NCBI GenBank assembly: GCA_002325375.1
Contig: DCRZ01000001.1
Location: 310,001 to 374,000 of the forward strand
Reading direction: 5' to 3'
DNA: 64,000 nucleotides
DNA from: Rhodospirillaceae bacterium UBA1479
Lineage (GTDB): Bacteria; Pseudomonadota; Alphaproteobacteria; Rhodospirillales; Casp-alpha2
Shown: piece by piece, positions 7,575-16,148 of the stretch
Layout of the letters: each line of letters opens with the position of its first letter
Position numbering within the stretch: position 1 is the first letter of the stretch
The notes under the pieces: model-generated
The model's input: the letters and a program-made list of their open reading frames with translations, nothing else
What the model was told of the DNA's origin: nothing
Database searches by the model: none
Translations under genes and position numbers: made by a program

Positions 7575-9098
7575 ATGAACGAAGGCAGCCAAGCGGAAGA
7601 GGTTCGGCGAATTCTGGAGCGCGCGCAGTTCTACCTGGATTGCGGCCTGAAGGCGGATGCGGTCCGCCATCTTGAGGACGCGTTGGTCCTGGCCCCTGAT
7701 GATGCCGCTATCCAGGCCGCCCTTGCCGGTCTCCGCCCGCAGCCCGCTACGCCGGGCCGGGTGTTCGACATCACACCGAAACGCCGACCCATGGCAGGCG
7801 ATGATGATCTCACCGCTGCCTTTGCCGCGGCCTATCGGGACCGGGACTGGGCCGGGGCGGCCGACGCGGCGCGGACCCTGACCCAGGCCCGGCCGGACGA
7901 TGCCCGGGCCTGGAACTCCTTGGCGGTGGTGGCCCGCAGGCTCGGCAATTTTGATGTGGCCCTTGATGCTCACGATCGGGCCGTCGCCTTGAACCCGGCG
8001 GCGCCCGGGGCGGCTTTGGCCCGCGCCAAGACCTTGTGGGAAGCCGGACGCTTGGAAGAGGCCGACGCCGCCTACGGGGCGCAGCTGCCGAAGCTGGACG
8101 AAGGTGGGGCACAGTATGCCGACACCAGAATGTCCCAAGGGATGATCCGCATGACCCTGGGCGGCCCCGCCGCCGGGGTCGAGGATTACGAATGGCGCTG
8201 GCGGGCCGGGCAGATCGCGCTGCCCGACGTGGCGCAGCCTTATTGGGACGGCACGCCCCAGCCGGATAAGCGCATTCTGTTTTACGGCGAACAGGGATTC
8301 GGCGACGCCATCCAGTTCGCCCGCTACGTGCCGCTGATCGCGGCGCGATGTGCCCGCGTGGTCATGCCGTGCAAGCCGGAAATCCGGCGTCTGATGGAAA
8401 CGCTTCCGGGCGATCCGGAAGTCTGCGCCGAGAAGATCGCCCGGGATTCGTTCGACCTGTACGTCCCGGCCATGTCCGCCATGCGGTTGTTCGGCGCGGG
8501 CGTCGATGCTTTGCCCCGTGACGTGCCTTACCTGCATGCGGCGCAGGACGACATCGCGCGCCTGCGCCCGCGGATCGGGCGCGGCGGGGGGCTGCATATC
8601 GGCATCGCCTGGACCGGCAGCCCGACCAACGGCGGGGACTGGAAACGGGCCATCGATCCGGCCCTGTTCGGGGGACTGGCGCGGGTGCCGGGCGTGACGC
8701 TCTACAGTCTGCAGAAGGTCCGGGACGATACGCCGGAGGCTTCCCGCAATCCGCCCGAAGGAACGGTCGATCTCACCCCCATGCTGAACGATTTCGCAGA
8801 CACGGCGGCGGCCATCGCCTGTCTCGACCTGGTGATCTCGGCCGATACCTCCGTCGCCCATCTGGCGGGGGCGCTGGCGAAGCCGGTCTGGGTGATGTTG
8901 CCCAAGGTGCCCGACTGGCGCTGGATGCTGGGCCAGGGCGACAGCCCCTGGTATCCGACCATGCGGCTTTATCGACAGGACGCCTTCGGCGATTGGCCGG
9001 GCGTCATGGCGCGGGTCGCGGCGGACTTGGCGATGTTTGAACCGAAGGGCCGGAAAAAGGCCGGAGGGCTTACTCGGCTGCTGCCTTGGCGCCGGTGA
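7575..9098 (+). CDS. TPR protein with C-terminal glycosyltransferase-like domain
   Basis: 507 residues. Residues 1-190 hold tetratricopeptide-like helices (AWNSLAVVARRLGNFDVALDAHDRAVALNP is a clear unit). Residues about 200-490 resemble family 9-type glycosyltransferases fused to TPRs, with ILFYGEQGFGDAIQFARYVP, then LHIGIAWTGSP, and near the end LVISADTSVAHLAGALAKPVWVMLP. Such proteins are thought to modify envelope or flagellar components; the substrate is unknown. The stop codon lies inside the convergent trmFO gene, giving a 29-base overlap. Confidence 0.85.
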   Translation: MNEGSQAEEVRRILERAQFYLDCGLKADAVRHLEDALVLAPDDAAIQAALAGLRPQPATPGRVFDITPKRRPMAGDDDLTAAFAAAYRDRDWAGAADAARTLTQARPDDARAWNSLAVVARRLGNFDVALDAHDRAVALNPAAPGAALARAKTLWEAGRLEEADAAYGAQLPKLDEGGAQYADTRMSQGMIRMTLGGPAAGVEDYEWRWRAGQIALPDVAQPYWDGTPQPDKRILFYGEQGFGDAIQFARYVPLIAARCARVVMPCKPEIRRLMETLPGDPEVCAEKIARDSFDLYVPAMSAMRLFGAGVDALPRDVPYLHAAQDDIARLRPRIGRGGGLHIGIAWTGSPTNGGDWKRAIDPALFGGLARVPGVTLYSLQKVRDDTPEASRNPPEGTVDLTPMLNDFADTAAAIACLDLVISADTSVAHLAGALAKPVWVMLPKVPDWRWMLGQGDSPWYPTMRLYRQDAFGDWPGVMARVAADLAMFEPKGRKKAGGLTRLLPWRR

Positions 9099-10449
9099 TC
9101 CAGGCGTCCAGGTCGGCCAGCGCCCGTTCCGACAGCTTGATCTTGCGGTCGCGGCCGCGCGGGCGCTGCTTTTTCGGCAGGTCGTCGGTGTCCAGCGGCG
9201 GGAACAGGCCGAAATTGGCGTTCATGGGCTGGAAGGTATCGGCCTCGGCGCCGACGGTGATGTGGTTCAACAGCGCGCCGATGGAGGTTGTGGCCGGCGG
9301 CAGGGCAGGGGCCGTGCCCTGGTGATCGGCGGCGGCGAAGCGCCCGGCCAGCAGGCCGATGCCCGCACTTTCCACATAACCTTCGCAACCGGTGATCTGC
9401 CCGGCGAAGCGCAGGCGCGGCTGAGACTTGAGCCTGAGCATCGGGTCCAGCAGCCTGGGGCTGTTGATGAAGGTGTTGCGGTGAATGCCGCCCAAACGCG
9501 CGAATTCGGCGTTTGCCAGCCCCGGAATGGTGCGGAACACGCGGATTTGTTCGCCGTAAGTCAGCTTGGTCTGGAACCCGACCATGTTGTAGAGGGTGCC
9601 CAGGGCATTGTCCTGGCGCAGCTGAACCACGGCGGCCAGGCGGGTGTCGGGCGCGTTCGGGTTGGTCAGGCCGACGGGCTTCATGGGCCCGAAGGACAGA
9701 GTCTTGGGGCCCCGTTCGGCCATCACCTCGATGGGCAGGCAGCCCTCGAAATAGGGCGTGTCCTTTTCCCATTCCTTGAACTCGTGCTTTTCGGCGTCCA
9801 ACAGGGCGGCGATGAAGGCATCGTACTGATCGCGGTCCATCGGCAGGTTGATGTAGTCCTTGCCGTCGCCCTTATCGTAGCGGCTTTGGAACCAGGCGAT
9901 GTCGAAGTCGATGGAATCCTTGTGCACGATGGGGGCGATGGCGTCGAAGAAGGCCAACTGATCCTGGCCCGTCAGGTCGCAGATCGCCTGGGACAGGCCG
10001 GGCGAGGTGAGGGGGCCGGTGGCGATGATGACGCTCGCCCAGTCCTCCGGCGGCAGGCCGTCGATCTCACCACGTTCGATGGTGACCAGGGGGTCGGCCT
10101 CCAAGGCCTGGGTCACGGCGGCGGCAAAGCCGTCGCGGTCGACGGCCAGCGCCGCGCCCGCGGGCACGCGGTGGCGATCCGCCATGTCGATGATGAGCGA
10201 GCCCAGCCGCCGCATTTCCTCGTGCAGCAGGCCGACCGCATTGGTCTCGAAATCGTCGGAGCGGAACGAGTTGGAACAGACCAGTTCGGCCAGGTCCTGG
10301 GTTTTATGGGCGTCCGTCGCGCGGTCGGGGCGCATTTCATGGAGGACCACGGGCACGCCGGCGCGGGCAAGCTGCCAGGCGGCTTCCGAGCCGGCCAGTC
10401 CGCCGCCGATCACATGGACCGGAGCGTTATCTGATGGGGATGTCGTCAT
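9070..10449 (-). CDS. trmFO: tRNA m5U54 methyltransferase TrmFO
   Basis: 459 residues. The N-terminal FAD-binding motif VHVIGGGLAGSEAAWQLA is followed by the family signature HKTQDLAELVCSNSFRSDD, with the conserved CSNS. Further on are FFDAIAPIVHKDSID and a C-terminal NFGLFPPL. TrmFO uses methylenetetrahydrofolate and FADH2 to make 5-methyluridine at position 54 of tRNA. Full length. It converges on the TPR-glycosyltransferase gene and overlaps its last 29 bases. Confidence 0.97.
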   Translation of the reverse strand: MTTSPSDNAPVHVIGGGLAGSEAAWQLARAGVPVVLHEMRPDRATDAHKTQDLAELVCSNSFRSDDFETNAVGLLHEEMRRLGSLIIDMADRHRVPAGAALAVDRDGFAAAVTQALEADPLVTIERGEIDGLPPEDWASVIIATGPLTSPGLSQAICDLTGQDQLAFFDAIAPIVHKDSIDFDIAWFQSRYDKGDGKDYINLPMDRDQYDAFIAALLDAEKHEFKEWEKDTPYFEGCLPIEVMAERGPKTLSFGPMKPVGLTNPNAPDTRLAAVVQLRQDNALGTLYNMVGFQTKLTYGEQIRVFRTIPGLANAEFARLGGIHRNTFINSPRLLDPMLRLKSQPRLRFAGQITGCEGYVESAGIGLLAGRFAAADHQGTAPALPPATTSIGALLNHITVGAEADTFQPMNANFGLFPPLDTDDLPKKQRPRGRDRKIKLSERALADLDAWITGAKAAAE

Positions 10450-10608
10450 GGCCCCTAGATAGACGTAAAAGGCGGTAGGAGCAATCTTGGCGATGTGCCA
10501 ATGTTAGCGGTCATGACGGACGTTTACCCTTCGTTTATCATGGGTTTTCTATAGTTCCGGGCCGGGCAGGCACGGGCTGCCGCGCCGGACCAAGGGAGTA
10601 GGATACCT

Positions 10609-11994
10609 ATGTCGTTGCAGAAGACGCGGGATTTCGGCGACCACACGTGGAAGAAGCTGTCGCAGCAGGAACTCGACGTGATTCTCGACAAACATATGCT
10701 GTTCGCCAACGGTCGGACCGGGGGGGAGCGGGCGACGCTGTCCATGCACGATCTCAGCTATCTCGATCTGTCGCGGCGCAACCTGGCGCGCATCGAATGC
10801 GCGGGCACCCTGTTCTGTCATTGCGACCTGTCGGACACCAATCTGGAAGGCGCGGTTCTGTTTGCCGCCGACATGCGTTTCACCAACCTGAAGCGCACGG
10901 TGCTGGACAAGGCGGATATCCGGGGCGCCTGTTTGGCCGGCTCGAACCTTGAGGGGGCGTCGCTGGTCGATGCCGACATGCGCGACGGCATCCTGCTGAA
11001 GCCGCAGAAGGGCGGCGGCGATCTGATCCAGGTCGTCCACGAAGACGCCACCGGCGGCCTGGAAAAGGCCAATCTGCGCGGCGCCAACATGACCGGGGCC
11101 AAGGTTTCCGATTCCATGATCGTGCAGACCGACATGACGGACTGCATCCTTCGCCACGCCAAATTCATCCGTACCAACCTGTCGCTGTCGAACCTGACCG
11201 GCTGCGATCTGGAAGGCGCCGATTTCACCGACGCCAATCTGTCCGGCGCGATCTTCCATGGCGCGGTGTTCAACAATACCAACCTGTCCAATGCCGATCT
11301 GTCGGGGGCCGACCTTGTCGGCGCGATCTTCGACAACATGGATCTGACCAAGGTTAATCTCGACGTCGCCTATCTGGCCAAGCGTATCGAGGACATGGAC
11401 GTCAGCCTGCAGGAAGCCATCCTGATGCATGCGCGCTGGGTTGATTCCAACGGCTCCGAAGGGCAGCGGGCGGTGTTTTCCAAGACCGACCTGACGGACA
11501 AGGACCTGTCGGGGGTCAACCTCGCGGCGTCCGACTTTTCCTTCGCGATTTTGCAACGCACGGATTTCTCGCGCTCCGAACTGTTGATGGCCGATCTGTC
11601 CTTTGCCGACCTGCGCAAGGCCAATTTGGCGCGTTCCGACCTGCGCGGCGCCAAGCTGAGCCGCGCCAACCTGGCCGAGGCCAATATGGTCGGTGCGCTG
11701 TTGGGCGAGATCATCATTTCGACCAAGGCCCAGGGCGGAAAGGTGCGCGCCAATCTGGACCACGCGATCCTGCGTGACGCCCAGATGAACGGCGCCGACC
11801 TGCGCAACGCGGATCTGGAATCGGCCGACCTGCGTGGCGCCGATCTGCGCGATGCCGATCTGCGGGGCGCCAGCCTGCTGGATGCGGACCTGACCAATGC
11901 GGACCTGCGCGGCGCAAATCTGTCCGGCGCCGACAAGCGGGGCGCGGTGGGACTGCCCAGCGACATGGTCCGGGAAGACGACGTTATCGATTGA
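10609..11994 (+). CDS. Long pentapeptide-repeat protein
   Basis: 461 residues. Residues 1-40 contain KLSQQELDVILDKHMLF, like the short helical region preceding repeats in related proteins. From about residue 45 nearly all sequence fits A(D/N)LxX pentapeptides, e.g. ADLRNADLESADLRGADLRD at 400-430, predicting a right-handed quadrilateral beta-helix. Two interruptions are visible near residues 125-150 and 250-290. No enzyme domain, signal peptide or membrane helix. Function unknown; some pentapeptide proteins mimic DNA, but nothing here shows that. A good GGGAGTAGG ribosome site precedes the start. Confidence 0.93.
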   Translation: MSLQKTRDFGDHTWKKLSQQELDVILDKHMLFANGRTGGERATLSMHDLSYLDLSRRNLARIECAGTLFCHCDLSDTNLEGAVLFAADMRFTNLKRTVLDKADIRGACLAGSNLEGASLVDADMRDGILLKPQKGGGDLIQVVHEDATGGLEKANLRGANMTGAKVSDSMIVQTDMTDCILRHAKFIRTNLSLSNLTGCDLEGADFTDANLSGAIFHGAVFNNTNLSNADLSGADLVGAIFDNMDLTKVNLDVAYLAKRIEDMDVSLQEAILMHARWVDSNGSEGQRAVFSKTDLTDKDLSGVNLAASDFSFAILQRTDFSRSELLMADLSFADLRKANLARSDLRGAKLSRANLAEANMVGALLGEIIISTKAQGGKVRANLDHAILRDAQMNGADLRNADLESADLRGADLRDADLRGASLLDADLTNADLRGANLSGADKRGAVGLPSDMVREDDVID

Positions 11995-12027
11995 TCCGCC
12001 CGCCACGAGCCCGTAGAAATCATCTCC

Positions 12028-12471
12028 ATGGACTTTTCAAACATTCAGATCGACGAACGCACGATGATGAGCTTTGTGCTCATCGTTATCGCCTTTTATA
12101 TCGGCCGCCAGTTGCCGCGCTGGATGGCGGGCGTGCCCTACGTGAAACCGGATGTGGCCAAGGCGCAGCTTGACCAGGACCCGGACACCCTGGTCATTGA
12201 CGTGCGGTCGCCCAGCCAGTTCACCGGCAAGGACGGGCATATCAAGGATGCCCTGAACCTGCCGCTGATCGACCTGATGGGGCGGATCAAGCAGATCAAG
12301 GCCGATCTTGCCGAATATGCCGATACCCCGGTGCTGGTGGTGTGCAAGACCGACCAGTTGTCGGCCCGCGCGGCCCGCATCCTGCGCAAGAACGGCCTGA
12401 CCAAGGTGGCGGTGCTGGCCGGTGGGCTGAAGGCCTGGAAAAAGGCGGGACAACCGGTGACGGTTGCCTGA
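12028..12471 (+). CDS. Membrane-anchored rhodanese-like protein
   Basis: 147 residues. An N-terminal hydrophobic helix (MMSFVLIVIAFYIG) precedes a single rhodanese domain with VIDVRSPSQFTGKDGHIKDALNLP and an active-site loop VVCKTDQLS, so the persulfide-carrying Cys (residue 106) is present. The C-terminal LAGGLKAWKKAGQPV is typical. Probably faces the cytoplasm and carries sulfane sulfur. It starts 33 bases after the pentapeptide gene and may be co-transcribed with it. Confidence 0.93.
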   Translation: MDFSNIQIDERTMMSFVLIVIAFYIGRQLPRWMAGVPYVKPDVAKAQLDQDPDTLVIDVRSPSQFTGKDGHIKDALNLPLIDLMGRIKQIKADLAEYADTPVLVVCKTDQLSARAARILRKNGLTKVAVLAGGLKAWKKAGQPVTVA

Positions 12472-12561
12472 CAAGCCAGGCCTTTGAAATAGCGGACAAT
12501 TGACCGTACCCAAGGCCCTGTGACACCCTGTACGTCCTTCATCCACCGACGGACAGCCCGC

Positions 12562-13386
12562 ATGACCATCCCTGACGTTGACGCTCTCGCCGAACAGGTG
12601 CCTGACGGGGCACTATTGGCATTGCCGCCTGATTACAGCTTCGTTCCCATGGCGTTGATCCGTGCCCTGATCCGCAGGGGCGTCAAGGACCTGCATGTGC
12701 TGGCGGTGCCGATTTCGGGCATGGCGGCCGATCTGCTGATCGGCGCCGGCTGCGTCCGGTTGATGGAAGCGGCCGCGGTCAGCCTGGGCGAGGCGGGTTT
12801 GGCGCCCAGTTTCACCCGCGCGGTGCAGGACGGCAGCCTGAAAATGCGGGACAGCACCTGTCCGGCCATCCACACGGCTCTGCAGGCTTCGGAAAAGGGC
12901 GTGCCGTTCATGCCCTTGGGCGGCATCATCGGCTCCGACATCGTCAAATACCGCGACGACTGGAAGGTGGTTGACGACCCCATGGGCGCGGGGAACGGCA
13001 AGATTCTGCTGCTGCCGGCGATCAAGCCCGACGTGGCGTTGGTTCATGCGCCGCTGGCCGACAAGTACGGCAACGTCTGGGTCGGCAAGCGCCATGAGTT
13101 GTTCACCATCGCACATGCGGCCAAGACGACGCTCGCGACCTATGAAGAAATCCACGACGGTGACCTGACCGCCGATCCGGTGCTGGCGGCGGGCACCATC
13201 CCCGCCATGTACATCAGCGCCACCGCCCAGGTGCGGGAAGGGGCCAAGCCCCTGGGGCTCGCCGGCTGCTATCCCATCGACATGGACCACATCCGTGCCT
13301 ATGCCAAGGAAGCGCGCAGCCAGGAAGGCTTCGACGCCTATCTCAAGCGCGAGGTTCTGGGGCGTCAGGCGGAGGCTGCGTCGTGA
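12562..13386 (+). CDS. CoA-transferase family, alpha-type subunit
   Basis: 274 residues of the class I CoA-transferase fold, glutaconate/IpdA-like. Recognisable parts are GGIIGSDIVKYRDDW, DVALVHAPLADKYGNVWVG and a late PLGLAGCYPIDMDHI. The usual Gly-rich CoA loop near the N-terminus (GGF type) is replaced by LLALPPDYSFVPM, so activity may differ from a classical transferase. ATG 12562 was chosen because it matches the family start; an in-frame ATG at 12520 would add 14 odd residues. The stop overlaps the GTG of the beta gene, indicating translational coupling. Confidence 0.85.
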   Translation: MTIPDVDALAEQVPDGALLALPPDYSFVPMALIRALIRRGVKDLHVLAVPISGMAADLLIGAGCVRLMEAAAVSLGEAGLAPSFTRAVQDGSLKMRDSTCPAIHTALQASEKGVPFMPLGGIIGSDIVKYRDDWKVVDDPMGAGNGKILLLPAIKPDVALVHAPLADKYGNVWVGKRHELFTIAHAAKTTLATYEEIHDGDLTADPVLAAGTIPAMYISATAQVREGAKPLGLAGCYPIDMDHIRAYAKEARSQEGFDAYLKREVLGRQAEAAS

Positions 13387-14132
13387 GCGAAGCCTATTCC
13401 TCCGAAGAATTCCTGATTTCCGTCATCACCCGTCTGCTGCCGGAACGCGGCAACGGCGCGATCGGCGCGGCCTCGCCCATTCCCGGTGCGGCGGCCCTGT
13501 TGCAGCGGGAGTTGACCGGCGGCGCCTTCCGCGTGTCGCTGATCCACGGCATCACCAACAATCCGTTCACGGACGGCGGGCGTGAACTGTTCGACGCGGC
13601 CGGGCAGGGGCGCATCGACGTGTTCTTCTTGGGCGGTGTTCAGATCGACGGCCAAGCCAACCTGAACCTGGTCGGTACCGGCGCCTATCCGTCGCTCGAC
13701 CGTCGGTTCCCGGGCTCGTTCGGGTCCGCCTACATGTATTTCACCGTGCCGCGTGTCATTCTGTTCCGCCCGGAACACTCGCGCCGGGTGTTCGTCGACA
13801 AGGTCGATTTCATCAGCGCGCCGGGCATCAGCCCGCCCGATGTGCACCGACCCGGCGGGCCGCATGCCCTGGTCACGGAACTTTGCGTCATGTCGTTCGA
13901 CCGGGCGCAGGGGCGGTTCCGTCTGGAAAGCGTTCATCCGGGGCATAGCGTCGAGGAAGTGCGTGATAACACGGGCTTTGATTTCGACGTGCCCGATAGC
14001 GTGCCGATCACGCCGGAACCGGAGCCCGAGCGGCTGGACATTCTGCGCGCCAAAATCGGCCGCGAGGTCGCCGGAACCTATCCGGATTTTGCCGAAAGAG
14101 TGTTGGGATACCGCGCGAAGGCATCCGCCTGA
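13383..14132 (+). CDS. CoA-transferase family, beta-type subunit (IpdB-like)
   Basis: 249 residues, GTG start overlapping the previous stop. Contains DVFFLGGVQIDGQANLNLVG and FPGSFGSAYMYFTVPRVILF followed by EHSRRVFVDKVDFISAPG, a pattern shared with IpdB of steroid ring degradation and with glutaconate CoA-transferase beta chains. IpdAB hydrolyses a ring-derived CoA thioester rather than moving CoA, so the label transferase is provisional. Nearby acyl-CoA dehydrogenase and CaiB genes support a role in acyl-CoA metabolism, but no other steroid genes are seen in the window. Confidence 0.83.
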   Translation: MSEAYSSEEFLISVITRLLPERGNGAIGAASPIPGAAALLQRELTGGAFRVSLIHGITNNPFTDGGRELFDAAGQGRIDVFFLGGVQIDGQANLNLVGTGAYPSLDRRFPGSFGSAYMYFTVPRVILFRPEHSRRVFVDKVDFISAPGISPPDVHRPGGPHALVTELCVMSFDRAQGRFRLESVHPGHSVEEVRDNTGFDFDVPDSVPITPEPEPERLDILRAKIGREVAGTYPDFAERVLGYRAKASA

Positions 14133-14364
14133 GGACGTGCCCAGAGGTGGCGGCGGCACCCTTCAGTTCCTGATTCCGCACGTTTTTGGTTGGGGGGAAC
14201 CTTTCCGTGATCCTTTGTCAGCGCGGCTTTGGTCTATTAACCCTGTGCTTTCAATGGGTAATGGGGCGGGGATCGCCGATTCCTCTATAGTATTTATTTT
14301 TGCCTTTTCTTGTGCCATATTTTAGGTGCTGACAGAACGTCGCAATTCAGAGCGGAGAAACGCT

Positions 14365-14667
14365 ATGATTGATCAAGCTTCAAATCTCGCGTCATTTCCT
14401 TTGACGCTTGCGAAACAGGTTTCTCAGAGTACCGAGAACCTGCTTCAACAAACTCGACAAGAGGTCGAGGAAGCGGTCGAGAGTGGTTACCGTTCTGAGG
14501 AACGGCAATCACTCGAAGAATCGACCTCTCCTTCGGCGGCCACTCAGCCGTCTCAGGACAGTAACTCCTCTGGTGAAGACCGCGGAAAAGACCCCGCGAA
14601 CACGCCTAACGACGCTGGCAGTAATGCCGGCGGCGCCAGGGGCAATGTCGTCAACGATGTTGCCTGA
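14365..14667 (+). CDS. Small hypothetical protein, disordered C-terminal half
   Basis: 100 residues, not recognised. Residues 1-50 look helical and amphipathic (SFPLTLAKQVSQSTENLLQQ). The remainder is rich in Ser, Glu, Asn and Gly and probably disordered. GGAG lies about 8 bases before ATG 14365. The upstream region is unusually AT-rich, and a strong terminator lies about 100 bases downstream, so this may be its own transcript. Codon use is less GC-biased than in neighbours. Confidence 0.55.
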   Translation: MIDQASNLASFPLTLAKQVSQSTENLLQQTRQEVEEAVESGYRSEERQSLEESTSPSAATQPSQDSNSSGEDRGKDPANTPNDAGSNAGGARGNVVNDVA

Positions 14668-14974
14668 CACTCTAGCTCCCCCAGTGTTTGGGGGGGGTGG
14701 CAAATCACCGTCCCTTGGGGCGGTCTTGTCTCAACCCTTGGAGACGTTCTGAAGGCACGGCTGAGCTCCCCCGGGACATCCCGGGGGGGCTCTTTCGTTT
14801 TCAGCACCCCGGATTCACCCCGATGTTTCGGGGCCGACGGTGTCCGTGCCGAGTGTTTCATCAAATGAAATGAAGTTTCATTTACTTCCGGCCCGGTGCT
14901 GTGCACTTTGCCGTGCCCATTCGGTCCGGCCATGTGACGGGCCCCTGGGTCAACCGGCAAAGGAGATACGTACC
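14668..14974. other. 307-bp intergenic stretch
   Basis: Holds a G-rich hairpin (CCCCCA at 14678-14683 with TGGGGG at 14689-14694), the terminator at 14763-14799 and the leader of the acyl-CoA dehydrogenase gene. An open frame reaches back to 14840 in phase with that gene but has no homology-like content and no ribosome site, so it was not called. Confidence 0.6.
14763..14799 (+). terminator. Strong rho-independent terminator
   Basis: A 13-bp stem (14763-14775 with 14780-14792, one G-T pair) with a 4-base loop, followed by TTTCGTTT. It ends the transcript of the small gene at 14365 and separates it from the acyl-CoA dehydrogenase gene. Confidence 0.85.
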
Positions 14975-16135
14975 GTGGATTTTCGACTGACCGACGATCA
15001 GCGCCAGCTGCAGGAAGCCGCCCGCGCCTTTGCCCAGGGCGAAATGCGCGAAGTCGCCCGCACCCTTGAACAGGAAGACAAGGCGCTGCCCGCCGAATGG
15101 ATCAAGCGCTACGCGGAAATGGGCTTTCTCGGCGTCAACGTGTCGGAAGATTTGGGCGGTCTGGGGCTGGGTAATCTCGAAGCCCTGATCGTGCTGGAGG
15201 AATTCGCCAAGGTCTCGCCCGCCGTCGCCTTTCCCATCTTCGAAAGCTCCGTCGGCCCGGTGCGCGCGGTCGAGCACTTCGCTCAGGCGGACCTCGCCAA
15301 GCAGATCGTGCCCAAGGTCTGCTCGGGTGAAATGGTCGTCGCCGTCGCCATGTCCGAGCCCGAAGCCGGGTCGGCCCTGACCGATCTGAAGACCCGGGCC
15401 GAGATTTCGGGCGGCAAGATCGTCCTCAACGGCCAGAAGCGCTGGTGTTCGGGGGGCGGCCATGCCGACGCCTATGTGGTTTATTGCAAGCTGTCCGACG
15501 CCCCCGGCGCCAAGGGTATCGGCGCGGTGTTGGTGGAAAAGGACGCGAAGGGCCTCAGCTTCGGTGCGCGCGAACGGCTCATGGGCTTCCGCGGTGTGCC
15601 GTCGGCCGACATCTTCTTCGATAACGTCGAGGTCCCGGAAGCCAACCTGATCGTCCCCGCCGGCGGCTTCAAGCAACTGATGGAGGCCTTCGACCTGGAA
15701 CGCTGCGGCAACGCCACCATGTGCCTGGGCATCGCCCAGTCGGCGCTGGACGAAGCGCTTGCCTATGTTCAGGAGCGCAAGCAGTTCGGCAAGCCGCTGG
15801 TCGAATTCCAGGCCGTGCAGATGAAGCTGGCGGAAATGGCCCTGCGCTGCGAGGCCTCGCGCCTGCTGATCTGGCGGGCGGCGCAGAACGCCGCCGACGG
15901 CCTGCCCTCGATCCTCGACTCTTCCCTGGCCAAATGCTTCGCCAACGAAATGGTGCGCGACGTCACCGGGGCGGCCATGCAGGTCATGGGGGCTTACGGC
16001 TATTCCAAGGAATTCGATATGGAACGGCGCATGCGGGACGGCTGGGGCTGGGGCATCGCCGGCGGCGCCATCGACATCCAGAAGGTCAACATCGCCGCCG
16101 CCCTGGTCGGCCGCCGCTTCGACCAGCGGCGCTAG
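14975..16135 (+). CDS. Acyl-CoA dehydrogenase
   Basis: 386 residues, the normal family length. GTG start at 14975 with AAAGGAG at 14959-14965. N-terminal helical domain, middle beta domain with AVAMSEPEAGSALTDLKTRA and a following KRWCSGGGHADAYVV, and C-terminal helical domain with QERKQFGKPLVEFQAVQMKLAEM and VMGAYGYSKEFDMERRMRD. FAD-dependent oxidation of an acyl-CoA; chain specificity cannot be read. The catalytic Glu was not assigned with certainty. A CaiB/BaiF CoA-transferase gene follows after 13 bases, suggesting the pair activates and oxidises one substrate. Confidence 0.95.
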   Translation: MDFRLTDDQRQLQEAARAFAQGEMREVARTLEQEDKALPAEWIKRYAEMGFLGVNVSEDLGGLGLGNLEALIVLEEFAKVSPAVAFPIFESSVGPVRAVEHFAQADLAKQIVPKVCSGEMVVAVAMSEPEAGSALTDLKTRAEISGGKIVLNGQKRWCSGGGHADAYVVYCKLSDAPGAKGIGAVLVEKDAKGLSFGARERLMGFRGVPSADIFFDNVEVPEANLIVPAGGFKQLMEAFDLERCGNATMCLGIAQSALDEALAYVQERKQFGKPLVEFQAVQMKLAEMALRCEASRLLIWRAAQNAADGLPSILDSSLAKCFANEMVRDVTGAAMQVMGAYGYSKEFDMERRMRDGWGWGIAGGAIDIQKVNIAAALVGRRFDQRR

Positions 16136-16148
16136 AAAGGACACGACA

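Noticed and set aside
10550..10555. TATAGT as promoter of the pentapeptide gene
   Set aside because: No -35 hexamer at 15-19 base spacing.
14840..14974. Upstream extension of the acyl-CoA dehydrogenase frame
   Set aside because: The frame is open but has no ribosome site and reads as non-coding; GTG at 14975 has a strong site and the correct length.
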